In this document: positions 26,022 through 35,189 of the stretch, piece by piece
Layout of the letters: the number at the start of each line of letters is the position of its first letter
Numbering within the stretch: the stretch's first letter is position 1
NCBI GenBank assembly: GCA_016213785.1
Contig: JACQZQ010000044.1
Coordinates: forward strand, 1 to 64,000
Source: Acidobacteriota bacterium
GTDB lineage: Bacteria > Acidobacteriota > Blastocatellia > Chloracidobacteriales > JADJPF01
Length of the DNA: 64,000 nt
Reading direction: 5' to 3'
Position numbers and translations under genes: made by a program
The notes under the pieces: model-generated
Seen by the model: only the letters and a program-made list of their open reading frames with translations
Told to the model about the DNA's origin: nothing
Databases searched by the model: none

Positions 26022-27035
26022 CTATTTATCTAACTCATTTTTAATTTCTTCTGGCAGATAAATAGCGCTTATCTTAAAGGTTTGTTTTGGCAAACCTCTT
26101 TCTAGCTTTTTAGCAAGCAAGTCTTGGCTTTGTTGTAAAACAAAAACATTTTTATCTATATTTTCTACTATATTAAACCTAAGCCTAGCAGATCCTAAAA
26201 TAATTATGTCTCCATCTTGAAGTGCTGCACCAGAAGTTCCTGTAACTATTGCTGTAATTGGTGCTCCTTGGACACGTCTTTCTATTATTGTAGAGTTTGC
26301 ACTTCCTTGATCTATTAAAACAAAAGAGTTATCGCGAAATTCAATTTTTGCATGTTGACGGGAAACACTATTTCCTATGGCTTCTGGGTCTTCAATCTGA
26401 GAGAAAACAAAATCATTACGTCTTAAGAATTGGCCTGTTTTATCATCTCTTACAATTCTTAAACGCCCTATATAAGTGATTTCTTTAGTAAGAAAACAAT
26501 TATTTTGATAAACATCAGCATTTAATGAAGTTAAACGCCCAACCAAAGGAATTTGAGGCTTGCGTTCTTGTACTTCTAAAACTTTCTTTTTTACATCATC
26601 TATTACTACATTAAAATTTTCTGCTTCTTCAGGTAACGGCCAATCTAGCGTTAAAACACAACGTCCAGCACTATACATTAAACGGCTACTTCCTTTACTA
26701 ACTAATTCTACTTCAGTGCGAATAGGTAAAACTAAATGAAACCTATTACTTTCTAAATAATCTGTTAGAGTTTTGGTAAAGGCTGGAGCAGCAAAAAGCA
26801 TTTCTATTTCTTCAACTTTATTAGCCTTGGCTTCTAGTAAAACTATTCTTACCACATTAGGAACACAAACAATATTATCAGCCCAGCGAAATTGTTTTAA
26901 CCGGACTTCTTCACTGATTTGAAAGACAATTTCTTTGGCATCTATATCTTCTTCAGAAAGAAGAGAACTGTTTTTAATTGATTCAGCTAGAAAGTCCTCA
27001 ATTACAGCTAAATGTTTATTAGTAAAATCAACCAT
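26022..27035 (-). CDS. FHA-domain protein
   Basis: 337 residues. The N-terminal 160 residues are an alpha/beta domain I do not recognise. The C-terminal part (about 190-310) is an FHA domain with GRLRIV, SVSRQHAKIEF and the NST turn, the residues that bind phosphothreonine. It should read Ser/Thr kinase signals, fitting a genome rich in such kinases. Two active or degenerate kinases lie elsewhere in the window, but none is adjacent. Confidence 0.88.
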   Translation of the reverse strand: MVDFTNKHLAVIEDFLAESIKNSSLLSEEDIDAKEIVFQISEEVRLKQFRWADNIVCVPNVVRIVLLEAKANKVEEIEMLFAAPAFTKTLTDYLESNRFHLVLPIRTEVELVSKGSSRLMYSAGRCVLTLDWPLPEEAENFNVVIDDVKKKVLEVQERKPQIPLVGRLTSLNADVYQNNCFLTKEITYIGRLRIVRDDKTGQFLRRNDFVFSQIEDPEAIGNSVSRQHAKIEFRDNSFVLIDQGSANSTIIERRVQGAPITAIVTGTSGAALQDGDIIILGSARLRFNIVENIDKNVFVLQQSQDLLAKKLERGLPKQTFKISAIYLPEEIKNELDK

Positions 27036-27190
27036 GTGTTTTTCCTTTAAGAAATACTTTAGGTAAATAAAGTTTATTGTTGGAAATCAAACTTCTTGAC
27101 AGTTTTTTTGCTGATTTAGATTTTAGCATTGATTTAGAAGGAAAAGTTACGAAAATATGCTAGTTAATAAGATTTCTTTACTAGAACTTA

Positions 27191-28261
27191 ATGAAAAATT
27201 TATCTATACTTTTGCTCATTATGGGACAAATAATGCAATATGCAAAATTAATTGATATTTCAAAGTGTGTTGGATGTAGGGCTTGCGAAGTTGCTTGCAA
27301 AGAATGGAATGAAACAGGTATAGATGATCCAAAAGAACACCCCTTTGGCTATCAAAGCCATGAAGACTTAACTTACCGAACTTGGAATGTAGTTAAATTT
27401 TTTGAATTAGGTAATAAGAAATCTGACCTAATCGTTAATAAAACAGATCAATTTAATGAAAACTTAGAAACTGACCATACAAAGGATAAACTTCTTTTTC
27501 AATATGATGCCTTACTTGGGCCAGAGCCAGGTAATTTAATAGAAACTAATTTAGGATCAGAATCAGAACTAGAATCAGAAGAAATAAATTATAGTGTTTG
27601 GCAAGTTACAAAGTTTTTTAATCAAAATACTAATATAACAAACCAGCATGAAATACCTAAGTGGATGTTTCGTAAACATGGTTGTATGCATTGTACAGAG
27701 GCTGCTTGTATAAAAGCTTGTCCTGTAGATGCTTTAACTAGAAATAATGAATTAGGCTATGTTCGCTTAAATGTCTCAACCTGTACAGGTTGTGGTTATT
27801 GTGTTGATGCTTGTCCTTTTGATGTTCCTAAATTGGATAGTGGTGCTATATGGGGTTTTGGAAAGGTTAGTAAATGTCGTTTATGCTCAGACCGTATACA
27901 ACACAATAAACAACCTGCTTGTGTGCAATCTTGTCCTCCTAATGCTTTAGAATTTGGCTTACGTAGTGAAATGGTTAAACTAGGACAAAATAGAATTGAT
28001 GACTTAAAAGAACGTGGTTATAAAGATGCTTATCTTTATGGTGAAAATGAATTAGGCGGGTTAAATGTATTAACAGTACTTCCTAGTAAGCCCAAAGACT
28101 TTGATTTACCAGAAAACCCAAAAGTACCAGAATACTTAAATACTTGGAAAAAAGTAGTTCAACCTCTAGGAGTACTAGCAATTGCTGGTACTGCTCTAAT
28201 GTTAGGTTTTAGCTTTGTTAATAACCTTTTGCAAGGCTCAAAAAAAGGAGATTCTCACTAA
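27191..28261 (+). CDS. Formate dehydrogenase-type iron-sulfur (beta) subunit
   Basis: 356 residues with four 4Fe-4S clusters: Cys26/29/32/36, 165/168/173/177, 198/201/204/208 and 229/232/244/248, plus a C-terminal membrane helix (about 320-345). This is the FdnH/FdhB plan. An extra stretch (about 75-155) separates cluster 1 from cluster 2. It carries a second copy of a short motif: YRTWNVVKFFE at 62-72 and YSVWQVTKFFN at 134-144. Possible starts at Met1, Met11 or Met15 cannot be separated because no ribosome site is obvious. It overlaps the next gene by one base. No molybdenum-containing alpha subunit is in this window. Confidence 0.9.
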   Translation: MKNLSILLLIMGQIMQYAKLIDISKCVGCRACEVACKEWNETGIDDPKEHPFGYQSHEDLTYRTWNVVKFFELGNKKSDLIVNKTDQFNENLETDHTKDKLLFQYDALLGPEPGNLIETNLGSESELESEEINYSVWQVTKFFNQNTNITNQHEIPKWMFRKHGCMHCTEAACIKACPVDALTRNNELGYVRLNVSTCTGCGYCVDACPFDVPKLDSGAIWGFGKVSKCRLCSDRIQHNKQPACVQSCPPNALEFGLRSEMVKLGQNRIDDLKERGYKDAYLYGENELGGLNVLTVLPSKPKDFDLPENPKVPEYLNTWKKVVQPLGVLAIAGTALMLGFSFVNNLLQGSKKGDSH

Positions 28262-28932
28262 TGGATGAAGATACAAATAATAATTCTTTAATCATAGTTC
28301 CTAAGCGTGTAGAGAGAATTAAACTTCATGAGCGTATTTCACATGCTGTTAATGCTTTAGGGTTTTTATTAGCAGCAGGCACAGGGCTGGTACTTTTTTA
28401 TAAAGGCTTAAAAAAACTTAGTGGTGGGACGCGTTCGCGTCAACTACACCGCGTAGGCGCTGCTTTAATGATTTCAGCCCCTTTTTTTGTATGGGGAAAA
28501 GATTGGCAAGGCTGGAAAAAAACTTGGCGAGAGATTACCTATTTTTCTAAAGAAGATCGAGAGTTTCTTAAACGTGCTCCTATGTATATGTTGGGCTTTC
28601 CTGTAAAAATGCCACCACAAGGTAAGTTTAATGCAGGGCAGAAAATGAATTTTTTGATGGTGACTTTTAATTCTGCTGGTTTTGTCTTAACAGGCGGGCT
28701 TTTAATGCTAAGACGACATTTACCTGAAAAGGCTTTTCCTTATTTAATTATTGCTCATGATATTCAAGCCATAGTTGGGATTTGTGGGTTTATGGCTCAT
28801 GCCTATTTAGCTTTGTTACATCCTGATACTAGACCATCTTTTAGGGCAGTTATTGATGGGACTGTACCAGTAGAATATGCTCTAGGCCACCATGCTCTTT
28901 GGTCTGAAAGCCAGAAACACAAACTTGATTGA
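28261..28932 (+). CDS. Formate dehydrogenase-type cytochrome b (gamma) subunit
   Basis: 223 residues, similar in length to FdnI, with four membrane helices. Histidines positioned for heme binding include His23/His28 (LHERISHAV) in the first helix region and the HDIQAIVG ... MAHAYLALLHP helices at the C-terminal side. It would pass electrons from the beta subunit to quinone. Its ATG overlaps the beta subunit stop (TAATG), so translation is coupled. Confidence 0.9.
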   Translation: MDEDTNNNSLIIVPKRVERIKLHERISHAVNALGFLLAAGTGLVLFYKGLKKLSGGTRSRQLHRVGAALMISAPFFVWGKDWQGWKKTWREITYFSKEDREFLKRAPMYMLGFPVKMPPQGKFNAGQKMNFLMVTFNSAGFVLTGGLLMLRRHLPEKAFPYLIIAHDIQAIVGICGFMAHAYLALLHPDTRPSFRAVIDGTVPVEYALGHHALWSESQKHKLD

Positions 28933-29474
28933 TAGAGATTGAACAAAAATTTAAGTAAAAAAAAATTAGTAGAGCTAAACTCTGGGAAAAATTAGCTCTA
29001 CTAGAACACACGCCGGGTTTTTGTTAAAAGATTCTGGGAGTTAACCAGATGAGAAAATTTAGTGAAAGATTTAATGGAAAATTTATTTGAAAGCTAAACT
29101 AGTGTTATTTCTTATAAATATAGTAATAACTATTTATTACTATTCTTAGAAATATTAAGTTGTTCTGTTCTAGCTCTAAAATTATAGTTGTACCCTCAGG
29201 GTTTAAATTAATCTGTATATAAATTTGTGTTTAAGAAACTGTTTTAGAAAGCTCTGCAAAAGTATTAATAAAGTAGTAAAAACTTGCGAGTAAAAACGCC
29301 TGAAAGAGCTTTTTTTCATAGACAACTTCAAAATATTTAGTTTCATATTTGTTAACACTTTTAATTATTTTTGGCTTCAAATAAGAACGCGCAAGACTAA
29401 GAAAAAAACTATCATTTTCTTTGGAAAAAGTTACCGGATTTGTTAAATAAATAGAATAACGAAGTTAAAAAAAA
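28933..29474. other. Intergenic region after the formate dehydrogenase-type genes
   Basis: About 540 AT-rich bases between convergent genes. It carries the strong inverted repeat at 28967-29003 and otherwise nothing I recognise: no alpha-subunit fragment, no tRNA and no plausible ORF. Confidence 0.55.
28967..29003 (-). terminator. Terminator-like hairpin, also part of a dispersed repeat
   Basis: A perfect 12-bp stem (TAGTAGAGCTAA with TTAGCTCTACTA), 13-base loop. On the minus strand it is followed by a run of nine T. It could terminate leftward transcription from 29475-29783. Its words recur at 5231-5263. Confidence 0.6.
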
Positions 29475-29783
29475 TTAGGCACTACGTCGATGAGGATTAG
29501 AAAGCCTTACTAACTCATCATAGAGAGCATTTACAGTAGGAAAACGGCGGCGATAATCTAAAAGAGAATTGTTTTTATTTAAGAAATTACTTCGGGCAAT
29601 ATCAATTTCTACTACAATCCTATCAATTGCACGTGATGGAAGAGTGATTTGATTGCTCCCAATTATACGCAAAAGCAGTGGACGACCAAGATCTGTTGGT
29701 AGTTCAAGCATTGATACTTCTTGTTTTATACGTTCCTGTTCTACTTCGTCAAAAGTAATAGTCCAGGTTCGATCTATTTGCAT
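29475..29783 (-). CDS. Small hypothetical protein
   Basis: 102 residues, soluble, mixed charge, no Cys, signal or membrane helix. It begins MQIDRTWTITFDEVEQERI and ends in an Arg-rich tail (NPHRRSA). No family was recognised. A weak AAGGA lies 13 bases before the ATG, and a T-run hairpin lies downstream on the same strand, which supports a genuine transcription unit. Function unknown. Confidence 0.55.
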   Translation of the reverse strand: MQIDRTWTITFDEVEQERIKQEVSMLELPTDLGRPLLLRIIGSNQITLPSRAIDRIVVEIDIARSNFLNKNNSLLDYRRRFPTVNALYDELVRLSNPHRRSA

Positions 29784-30040
29784 AAAAACACTAATCCTTT
29801 TAATTTCTAGTTAATTTTTTCTTTGCTATTTAGATATAAGAGAAAAAAACGAAGTTATGTTATCACAAAGCGTTATGCTGGCAAACCTGCACTACAAGTA
29901 ATAAAACCGCTTTCCTTTTTTTCTCTTTATCTATAGAAAATAGAACTAAATAGCTAAAAATAGCTTCTAGATTTTTACTGCTAAAAATAGCAGATTACAG
30001 ATCAATAGAAATAAAGCCATAAAATTATAGAGCAATAATT

Positions 30041-31711
30041 TTATCCAAATATTTTTCCATTCCAAGGCAAGCCCTTTTTCCAACGTCTATAATCATTTAA
30101 GTGCCAAAGCTTAAAGATAAAAGGTTCTTTTAAGTCCCAAATTTGGCAATTAGGCTGACCTACTTGGCTAACCGATAAAATGCTATTAACTGCACGACGG
30201 GCGGCTTCATTAGCTGCTTCCATACAAGCTATATCTGTAAATGTTTGTACGTAATCTGAGGCTAGGAACATATTGTTAACCTGAGTATTTGCCTTAGGTC
30301 GTAGCCCCCAAGTAGAAACATAGTTAACTAGTAAGGGTTCGCCATTTGAAAGCTCTGGACTGCCACCAACTTTTCTAATATCTGGATCAAGTGACCAAGA
30401 ATGTAAATTACTATCTTTAAGAATTTCTTTGCCATTAACATTAACACTTAGTTTCATTTGTTTCCAAACTTCATCTTTTATTTCTTCTCTTGTGCAATTA
30501 TGGGCTTCTTTGCCGTTTAATCCAGGGGTAAACCAATCTGAAACATCGGCAGAAATAATTCCTCTAACCTTTCCATCTCCATATTTACTTAAATCAACGT
30601 CTTTCCAAAATTGATGTTGAGATATTGAAGTTACTGCCCAAGGCGAATCAACATAAGCAACATGACCATGTATCATTGGAACATCTTCTTTAAGGAAAAA
30701 TTGTATTCCATTCATCCATCTAACATATTGTTTAAGCTCTATTATAGAAGCTAGCGAAGGGTCAATAGTTGTTAGCTCTTTAGTAATATAATTAGCCATT
30801 ACTTCAACAGGCACAGCAAATAAAAAGTAATCGCCACGAATTTCTGTCTCTTTTCCTGCTATTTCAACAATAACGCTATAGATTTTTTGTCCTTTACAAA
30901 TTATTTTTCTAAGAGGTGATCTAAGAAGATACTTAATTGGTTTAGTATGTAGTTCTGAGCTTGTTAAATAGCTGAGCCAAGGCTCTATCCAAACATCATT
31001 AGTTGGGCCATTAAGAAGTAAATCGCTTGTGGTAGCAGGACGAATTAAATCTAAAAATAATTGAATAAAAATTGTTCCAATAGTTTTTGTGCTAGCAAGT
31101 TGGCCTTGTGCTGCTGCTAAAGAGCGTGTTAAGCCATTAGCAAAAAATTCTTGGTAAGTTTTAGAGCGATTTTCTGCATCAATATAATGCCACCAGGAAA
31201 GCTTGTCATAATCATCAGTTCTACGTTCTTCACAACTTGTTAGGATTTGAAAAATTCTACAAGCAAAAAACATTAAGTCAGAAAGAGGAACTTTAACAGG
31301 AGGAGCAATTAAATCTTTTAAGACTAGTAGCCAATCAGATAGAGTTTTAGGGAAGCCTGCTATAGTAATAAGGGGTGTTTGCCCAAATTGGTAAAATCCT
31401 AGTCTTGTAGCTTGAACCAAGTTTCCATAAACACCATCTTTATTAGAAACCCCTGTTTTAGGGTTTTTATAAGGGATACGTTTCATTGTATCGGGTAGAT
31501 GCTTATAGAAACTAGGGAAAAACCTAAAACCATGTTCTCCGGGTAAATCTCGCCTTCCATCTTTTCCTGAGCCAATAACTGGAATACTTCGGGCTTTACC
31601 CCCTGGAATAAATTTGGATTCATAAACTTCTACTTCAAATCCTCTTTCTAACAACTCATGAGCCGCACTTAAACCCGCAACTCCTCCACCCAAGATAATA
31701 ACCTTTGGCAT
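30041..31711 (-). CDS. FAD-dependent amine oxidase/phytoene desaturase-like protein
   Basis: 556 residues. An N-terminal Rossmann FAD site (VIILGGGVAGLSAAHEL, then VEVYES about 20 residues on) is followed by GGKARS and EHGFRFFPSFYKH, words typical of phytoene-desaturase and hydroxysqualene-dehydroxylase relatives. The C-terminal FAD closing motif is NNMFLASDYVQTFTDIACME. It is probably a flavoenzyme acting on an isoprenoid or other lipophilic substrate. Third gene of a leftward cassette with an ADC-like gene (20-base gap) and a second FAD enzyme. Confidence 0.85.
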   Translation of the reverse strand: MPKVIILGGGVAGLSAAHELLERGFEVEVYESKFIPGGKARSIPVIGSGKDGRRDLPGEHGFRFFPSFYKHLPDTMKRIPYKNPKTGVSNKDGVYGNLVQATRLGFYQFGQTPLITIAGFPKTLSDWLLVLKDLIAPPVKVPLSDLMFFACRIFQILTSCEERRTDDYDKLSWWHYIDAENRSKTYQEFFANGLTRSLAAAQGQLASTKTIGTIFIQLFLDLIRPATTSDLLLNGPTNDVWIEPWLSYLTSSELHTKPIKYLLRSPLRKIICKGQKIYSVIVEIAGKETEIRGDYFLFAVPVEVMANYITKELTTIDPSLASIIELKQYVRWMNGIQFFLKEDVPMIHGHVAYVDSPWAVTSISQHQFWKDVDLSKYGDGKVRGIISADVSDWFTPGLNGKEAHNCTREEIKDEVWKQMKLSVNVNGKEILKDSNLHSWSLDPDIRKVGGSPELSNGEPLLVNYVSTWGLRPKANTQVNNMFLASDYVQTFTDIACMEAANEAARRAVNSILSVSQVGQPNCQIWDLKEPFIFKLWHLNDYRRWKKGLPWNGKIFG

Positions 31712-31731
31712 TATTGAATCTCCTTAGAATT

Positions 31732-32778
31732 TTAAACTAATTTTTTTAATAGAGTTAAAGGTTTAGACAATTTATAGCAAAGCTTTTCTAGAAAAGAGTT
31801 TGGTGATTTCCAAACAACTTTTCCTCCATCCATTCTAAAATCATAATAGGTATAAAAAGCTGCAAGTACATCGACTTCTTCACCCGTTAGCCCTAAATCA
31901 GAAATAATTGGGTGGCTTTGAAAATTGCTTACCTTAACTTTGTAGTCACCAGATAAAAAACCACCAGTATTAAATTTAGTCATACGAGCAAAGGCATTGA
32001 CTATCGCTTGATAACAAGCACGGTTGCCATTTTCTAAATCACGAAATTGTTTTATAAAAACCATTGGGATTTCTTCATAATGAAGCATGTTTAATAGCTC
32101 AATTACTAAACCTAGGTCTGGCAAGCGAATTGAGCCATCCCCAAATAACATAGAAATAACGTCCTTAAAACCTTCTTCAGCATATTGCCATTTTTTTTCT
32201 AAGCTACCAAGTATGGTGTCATCTGTACGATTAACGGATAATATTTGGTGCATTTTAACTTCATCTTCAGAGTTAAAATAGGGAATTGCTAAAGCATCTA
32301 CGGTTAGTGTTGCATTATGGCTAAAGTCTGTAGGGACAATTAATGTAGCTTCTTGTTTATTAAATCCCCAAGATTCACGGCCAATAACTACTGCCATAGG
32401 GTTATCCACCCAAACATAAGGTAAATACCAAGCTATATGATCAATAAATGTTATCCCACAAATGCTTTTTATTGCTGCAACAGGCACCCAAAAGGCTACA
32501 TCGTTTTCTGACATCCAGCCATAGTTAGAAAAAGGTGGCATTAAAGAATAGCCTTTAGAAATATGCGCAAAACCTAGTATTACTCTTGGGATTAAAGGAA
32601 TATATTTTATTTCGCCTTGAGAGGCTTGGTTAAGTTGTTTATCACAAAGGTCTTGTAGGTTTTCTATATTAGCTTCTAAAACAAAACAGTAAAAATGTGT
32701 ACCATCCATTTTTAATGGCTGAGGATAGGATTGTTCCCCACCAGTATTAATATACCAAGGCTTTTCTGAGCAAAACAT
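31732..32778 (-). CDS. Acetoacetate decarboxylase-like protein
   Basis: 348 residues, about 100 longer than classical acetoacetate decarboxylase. The signature reads IGRESWGFNKQEA (132-144). Lys141 aligns with the Schiff-base lysine, but the neighbouring lysine that lowers its pKa (GFPKK in the clostridial enzyme) is Gln142. It may be a fold relative with another reaction, as known for other ADC-superfamily enzymes. It lies between two FAD oxidoreductases on the same strand with short gaps (20 and 65 bases), so a shared pathway is likely. Confidence 0.75.
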   Translation of the reverse strand: MFCSEKPWYINTGGEQSYPQPLKMDGTHFYCFVLEANIENLQDLCDKQLNQASQGEIKYIPLIPRVILGFAHISKGYSLMPPFSNYGWMSENDVAFWVPVAAIKSICGITFIDHIAWYLPYVWVDNPMAVVIGRESWGFNKQEATLIVPTDFSHNATLTVDALAIPYFNSEDEVKMHQILSVNRTDDTILGSLEKKWQYAEEGFKDVISMLFGDGSIRLPDLGLVIELLNMLHYEEIPMVFIKQFRDLENGNRACYQAIVNAFARMTKFNTGGFLSGDYKVKVSNFQSHPIISDLGLTGEEVDVLAAFYTYYDFRMDGGKVVWKSPNSFLEKLCYKLSKPLTLLKKLV

Positions 32779-32843
32779 GAAGGGTATTACCTTTCTTTTT
32801 GGGCTTTTTAGTCCTGATGAGGACGATTGGAAATACTAAGAGA

Positions 32844-35054
32844 TTAAATTTTTTCACCAATAATTTTTTCTGGATAACCACAAATAGCCCTAGAGGCTGT
32901 CAGTCCTGTAATAACAGTTCCCTCAATACATCCATAATTAAGAGCATTAAATGTCCAGTCACCAACGATAAATAGATTATCAAAACCAGATTCATCAGGT
33001 TTAAGTCGGTAAGATGTGCTCTGAGGAACAGATAAAACATACTGATCTGAAGGATTAACATTCACTCGTGAGTATTGCCACTTAAATCTTTCAATTCCTT
33101 CTCTATTTTCAGGATCAACAAGTAAATCCCAGTCTAGCGCTTTTGAGCCAGATTGAGCGGCATGCGGCCAAATATGACGAGTGTTTTCTTCTAACCAATC
33201 TATAGCAATTTCTTTAACTTTTTCTAGTTCTCGATTTGGAAAATCATAATCTGTAAATGGCGGTAGTTCTCGTGTTGTTTCTCTGGCTCCACAAAAATAA
33301 GCGATGCTACGAGGATAATTTTCTATGTGTTCTTTTGACCAATCTTCTTTATCTATAAGTTGGCTAACGTCTCCCCAAGTATCAAATGGTTCAGCATATG
33401 CAGTAAGGATTGTTTTATGGTGATGCCAGCCTAATGCTTGTCTAGAAGGCTTTAACCAAAGCTGTAAGGCAAGTGTAAAAATAGTCTCGGTCTTTTCTAT
33501 CATTTCCTGCCAAGACTCTTTAGCTTCTATTAACTCTTTACAAATATACTTTAATGCTCCAATAGATATACCTAAGATAACTAGATCAAAATCTTCTCCT
33601 TGTTTAAGCGTTTCCTCCTTAACATCTTGCCAACGAGTCCAAGCAGATTCTAAATTAATGTCTTTCGCTTTAAGTAATTCTCCTTCTTGGAGTTGATCAT
33701 AAAAAGGCTCTGAAGGCCAACAATCTATCCCTTTAATATTTATTAGCGGATTATATTCTCTATATTCAGGTTTTAAGGTTGCTTGACGACCAATAGTAAT
33801 TGTAGAAATATTATTTTTATCGTCTGATAAAGCTAAATTTTTTACTTGGCTAAAAAACTCAAATTTTACTCCTCGGTTTTTTAGGCATTGATAAAGAGGG
33901 GTAAAGACGCTTTCACCCATACTAGCCTGCATTTCCCAAAATAGCGCACCTTTATAAGTAAAAACAAAACGTAGCATTCCATGAATTATTACTCCTGCTG
34001 CTACGGCTCTATATTGCCAATCTCCTTCTACAAACCCTTTAGTAATTCCTCTATGAAACCCAAAGATTGCACTATACATTCCTCTAGTTAATGGCGAATT
34101 TATAGTTATGGTACTTGCTCCATGTTTATGCATCCATTCTGACCATTCATATTTATCAATTGAGTGAAAACCTTTAAATAAAACTCCATCTTCAAGAATT
34201 CCACAAATATGAGTAATGCTAAAATCTAGCATAATCCACATTCGACGAGTTATATTGTGATCATCAACTTCGTCCTTAACCTCTTGCCAAAGCCATTTAA
34301 GGAATTTTTGTAGTAAAGAAGAAAGGTGTTTATGATGTTCTATAGAGTGGTTTTTAGAATCTTTATCTAAACTTTTAGCAAAATCAGATGCATCTAAAAG
34401 AAGTCTAAAACCCGTATGAAAATGAGCTTTGAAAGGATCTTTTGAGCTTTTAGTGTCAGGTTCACTTTCTCCTAAAAATCCATGACATAGATCTTTTAAT
34501 AGAGAATCAACACAATTAACAATACCATCTAGAAGATGAAGCACCTGAGTACAATCAAATTTATTAATTAGCCAATGCTTAAAAGTGTCTATTACAAGCT
34601 CTAGTGCCATTTGTATATAGTCCCAGAGCGAGAGAAGTTCTTTACCATTACCAGGTAACTCGCTATTAGTTGGGAGATCAAGATTCCAAGTAATCCAATG
34701 TTGATTAACATATTCTTCTAGAGTAAAAACACTTTGAGGTTTAAAAGCGTCTTGCCAGGTTGCTAAAGGGGTTTTAGCAGGTCTATCTAGTTCATCATAG
34801 CATTTTCGCATTATTCCAAAAGAGTTATCATAAAAGCCTGCCCAAACATGTAGGCCATGTTCTTCAATACGGTCATTTGCTGATAAATTACGCCCGCTAG
34901 CCCCTTTGCCGCCTAAGCGCCAGCCTAATTGATAAACCGTTATCTCATAATCTTCTTGCCAATTATCTACTGAAGTTATCCCAAAAATTGCAGAAAGCGA
35001 GCCTATACCACCGCCTAAAACAGCAATTTTCTTTGGTTTTTTTACTTCATCCAT
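32844..35054 (-). CDS. Large FAD/NAD(P)-binding oxidoreductase, phytoene desaturase-like
   Basis: 736 residues. The N-terminal dinucleotide site (IAVLGGGIGSLSA) is followed by GWRLGGKGASG and EEHGLHVWAGFYDN, the same pattern as in the third gene of the cassette. The C-terminal FAD motif is NLFIVGDWTFNALNYGCIEG. The middle (about 150-330) is a long, charged, helical insertion that I do not recognise. First gene of the cassette; a candidate promoter lies upstream at 35113-35142. No terpene synthase or prenyltransferase is in the window. Confidence 0.85.
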   Translation of the reverse strand: MDEVKKPKKIAVLGGGIGSLSAIFGITSVDNWQEDYEITVYQLGWRLGGKGASGRNLSANDRIEEHGLHVWAGFYDNSFGIMRKCYDELDRPAKTPLATWQDAFKPQSVFTLEEYVNQHWITWNLDLPTNSELPGNGKELLSLWDYIQMALELVIDTFKHWLINKFDCTQVLHLLDGIVNCVDSLLKDLCHGFLGESEPDTKSSKDPFKAHFHTGFRLLLDASDFAKSLDKDSKNHSIEHHKHLSSLLQKFLKWLWQEVKDEVDDHNITRRMWIMLDFSITHICGILEDGVLFKGFHSIDKYEWSEWMHKHGASTITINSPLTRGMYSAIFGFHRGITKGFVEGDWQYRAVAAGVIIHGMLRFVFTYKGALFWEMQASMGESVFTPLYQCLKNRGVKFEFFSQVKNLALSDDKNNISTITIGRQATLKPEYREYNPLINIKGIDCWPSEPFYDQLQEGELLKAKDINLESAWTRWQDVKEETLKQGEDFDLVILGISIGALKYICKELIEAKESWQEMIEKTETIFTLALQLWLKPSRQALGWHHHKTILTAYAEPFDTWGDVSQLIDKEDWSKEHIENYPRSIAYFCGARETTRELPPFTDYDFPNRELEKVKEIAIDWLEENTRHIWPHAAQSGSKALDWDLLVDPENREGIERFKWQYSRVNVNPSDQYVLSVPQSTSYRLKPDESGFDNLFIVGDWTFNALNYGCIEGTVITGLTASRAICGYPEKIIGEKI

Positions 35055-35112
35055 TAAGTTGTTACCTCAATTTCTGATAAAATAGGGTTGCGAGTCAGTT
35101 ACTAGAAGAAAT

Positions 35113-35142
35113 ACTATAGCAAAATCTAAATTGTAATAACAA
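35113..35142 (-). promoter_or_regulatory. Candidate housekeeping promoter of the FAD/ADC cassette
   Basis: On the minus strand TTGTTA (35142-35137), 18 bases, TATAGT (35118-35113). The -10 matches five of six and the -35 four of six consensus bases. It lies about 60 bases before the ATG of the first cassette gene. Confidence 0.4.
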
Positions 35143-35189
35143 TTTTTTTTGATACTTATTTGCTAGATTATTAGTTTGGGGCGTTTTTA

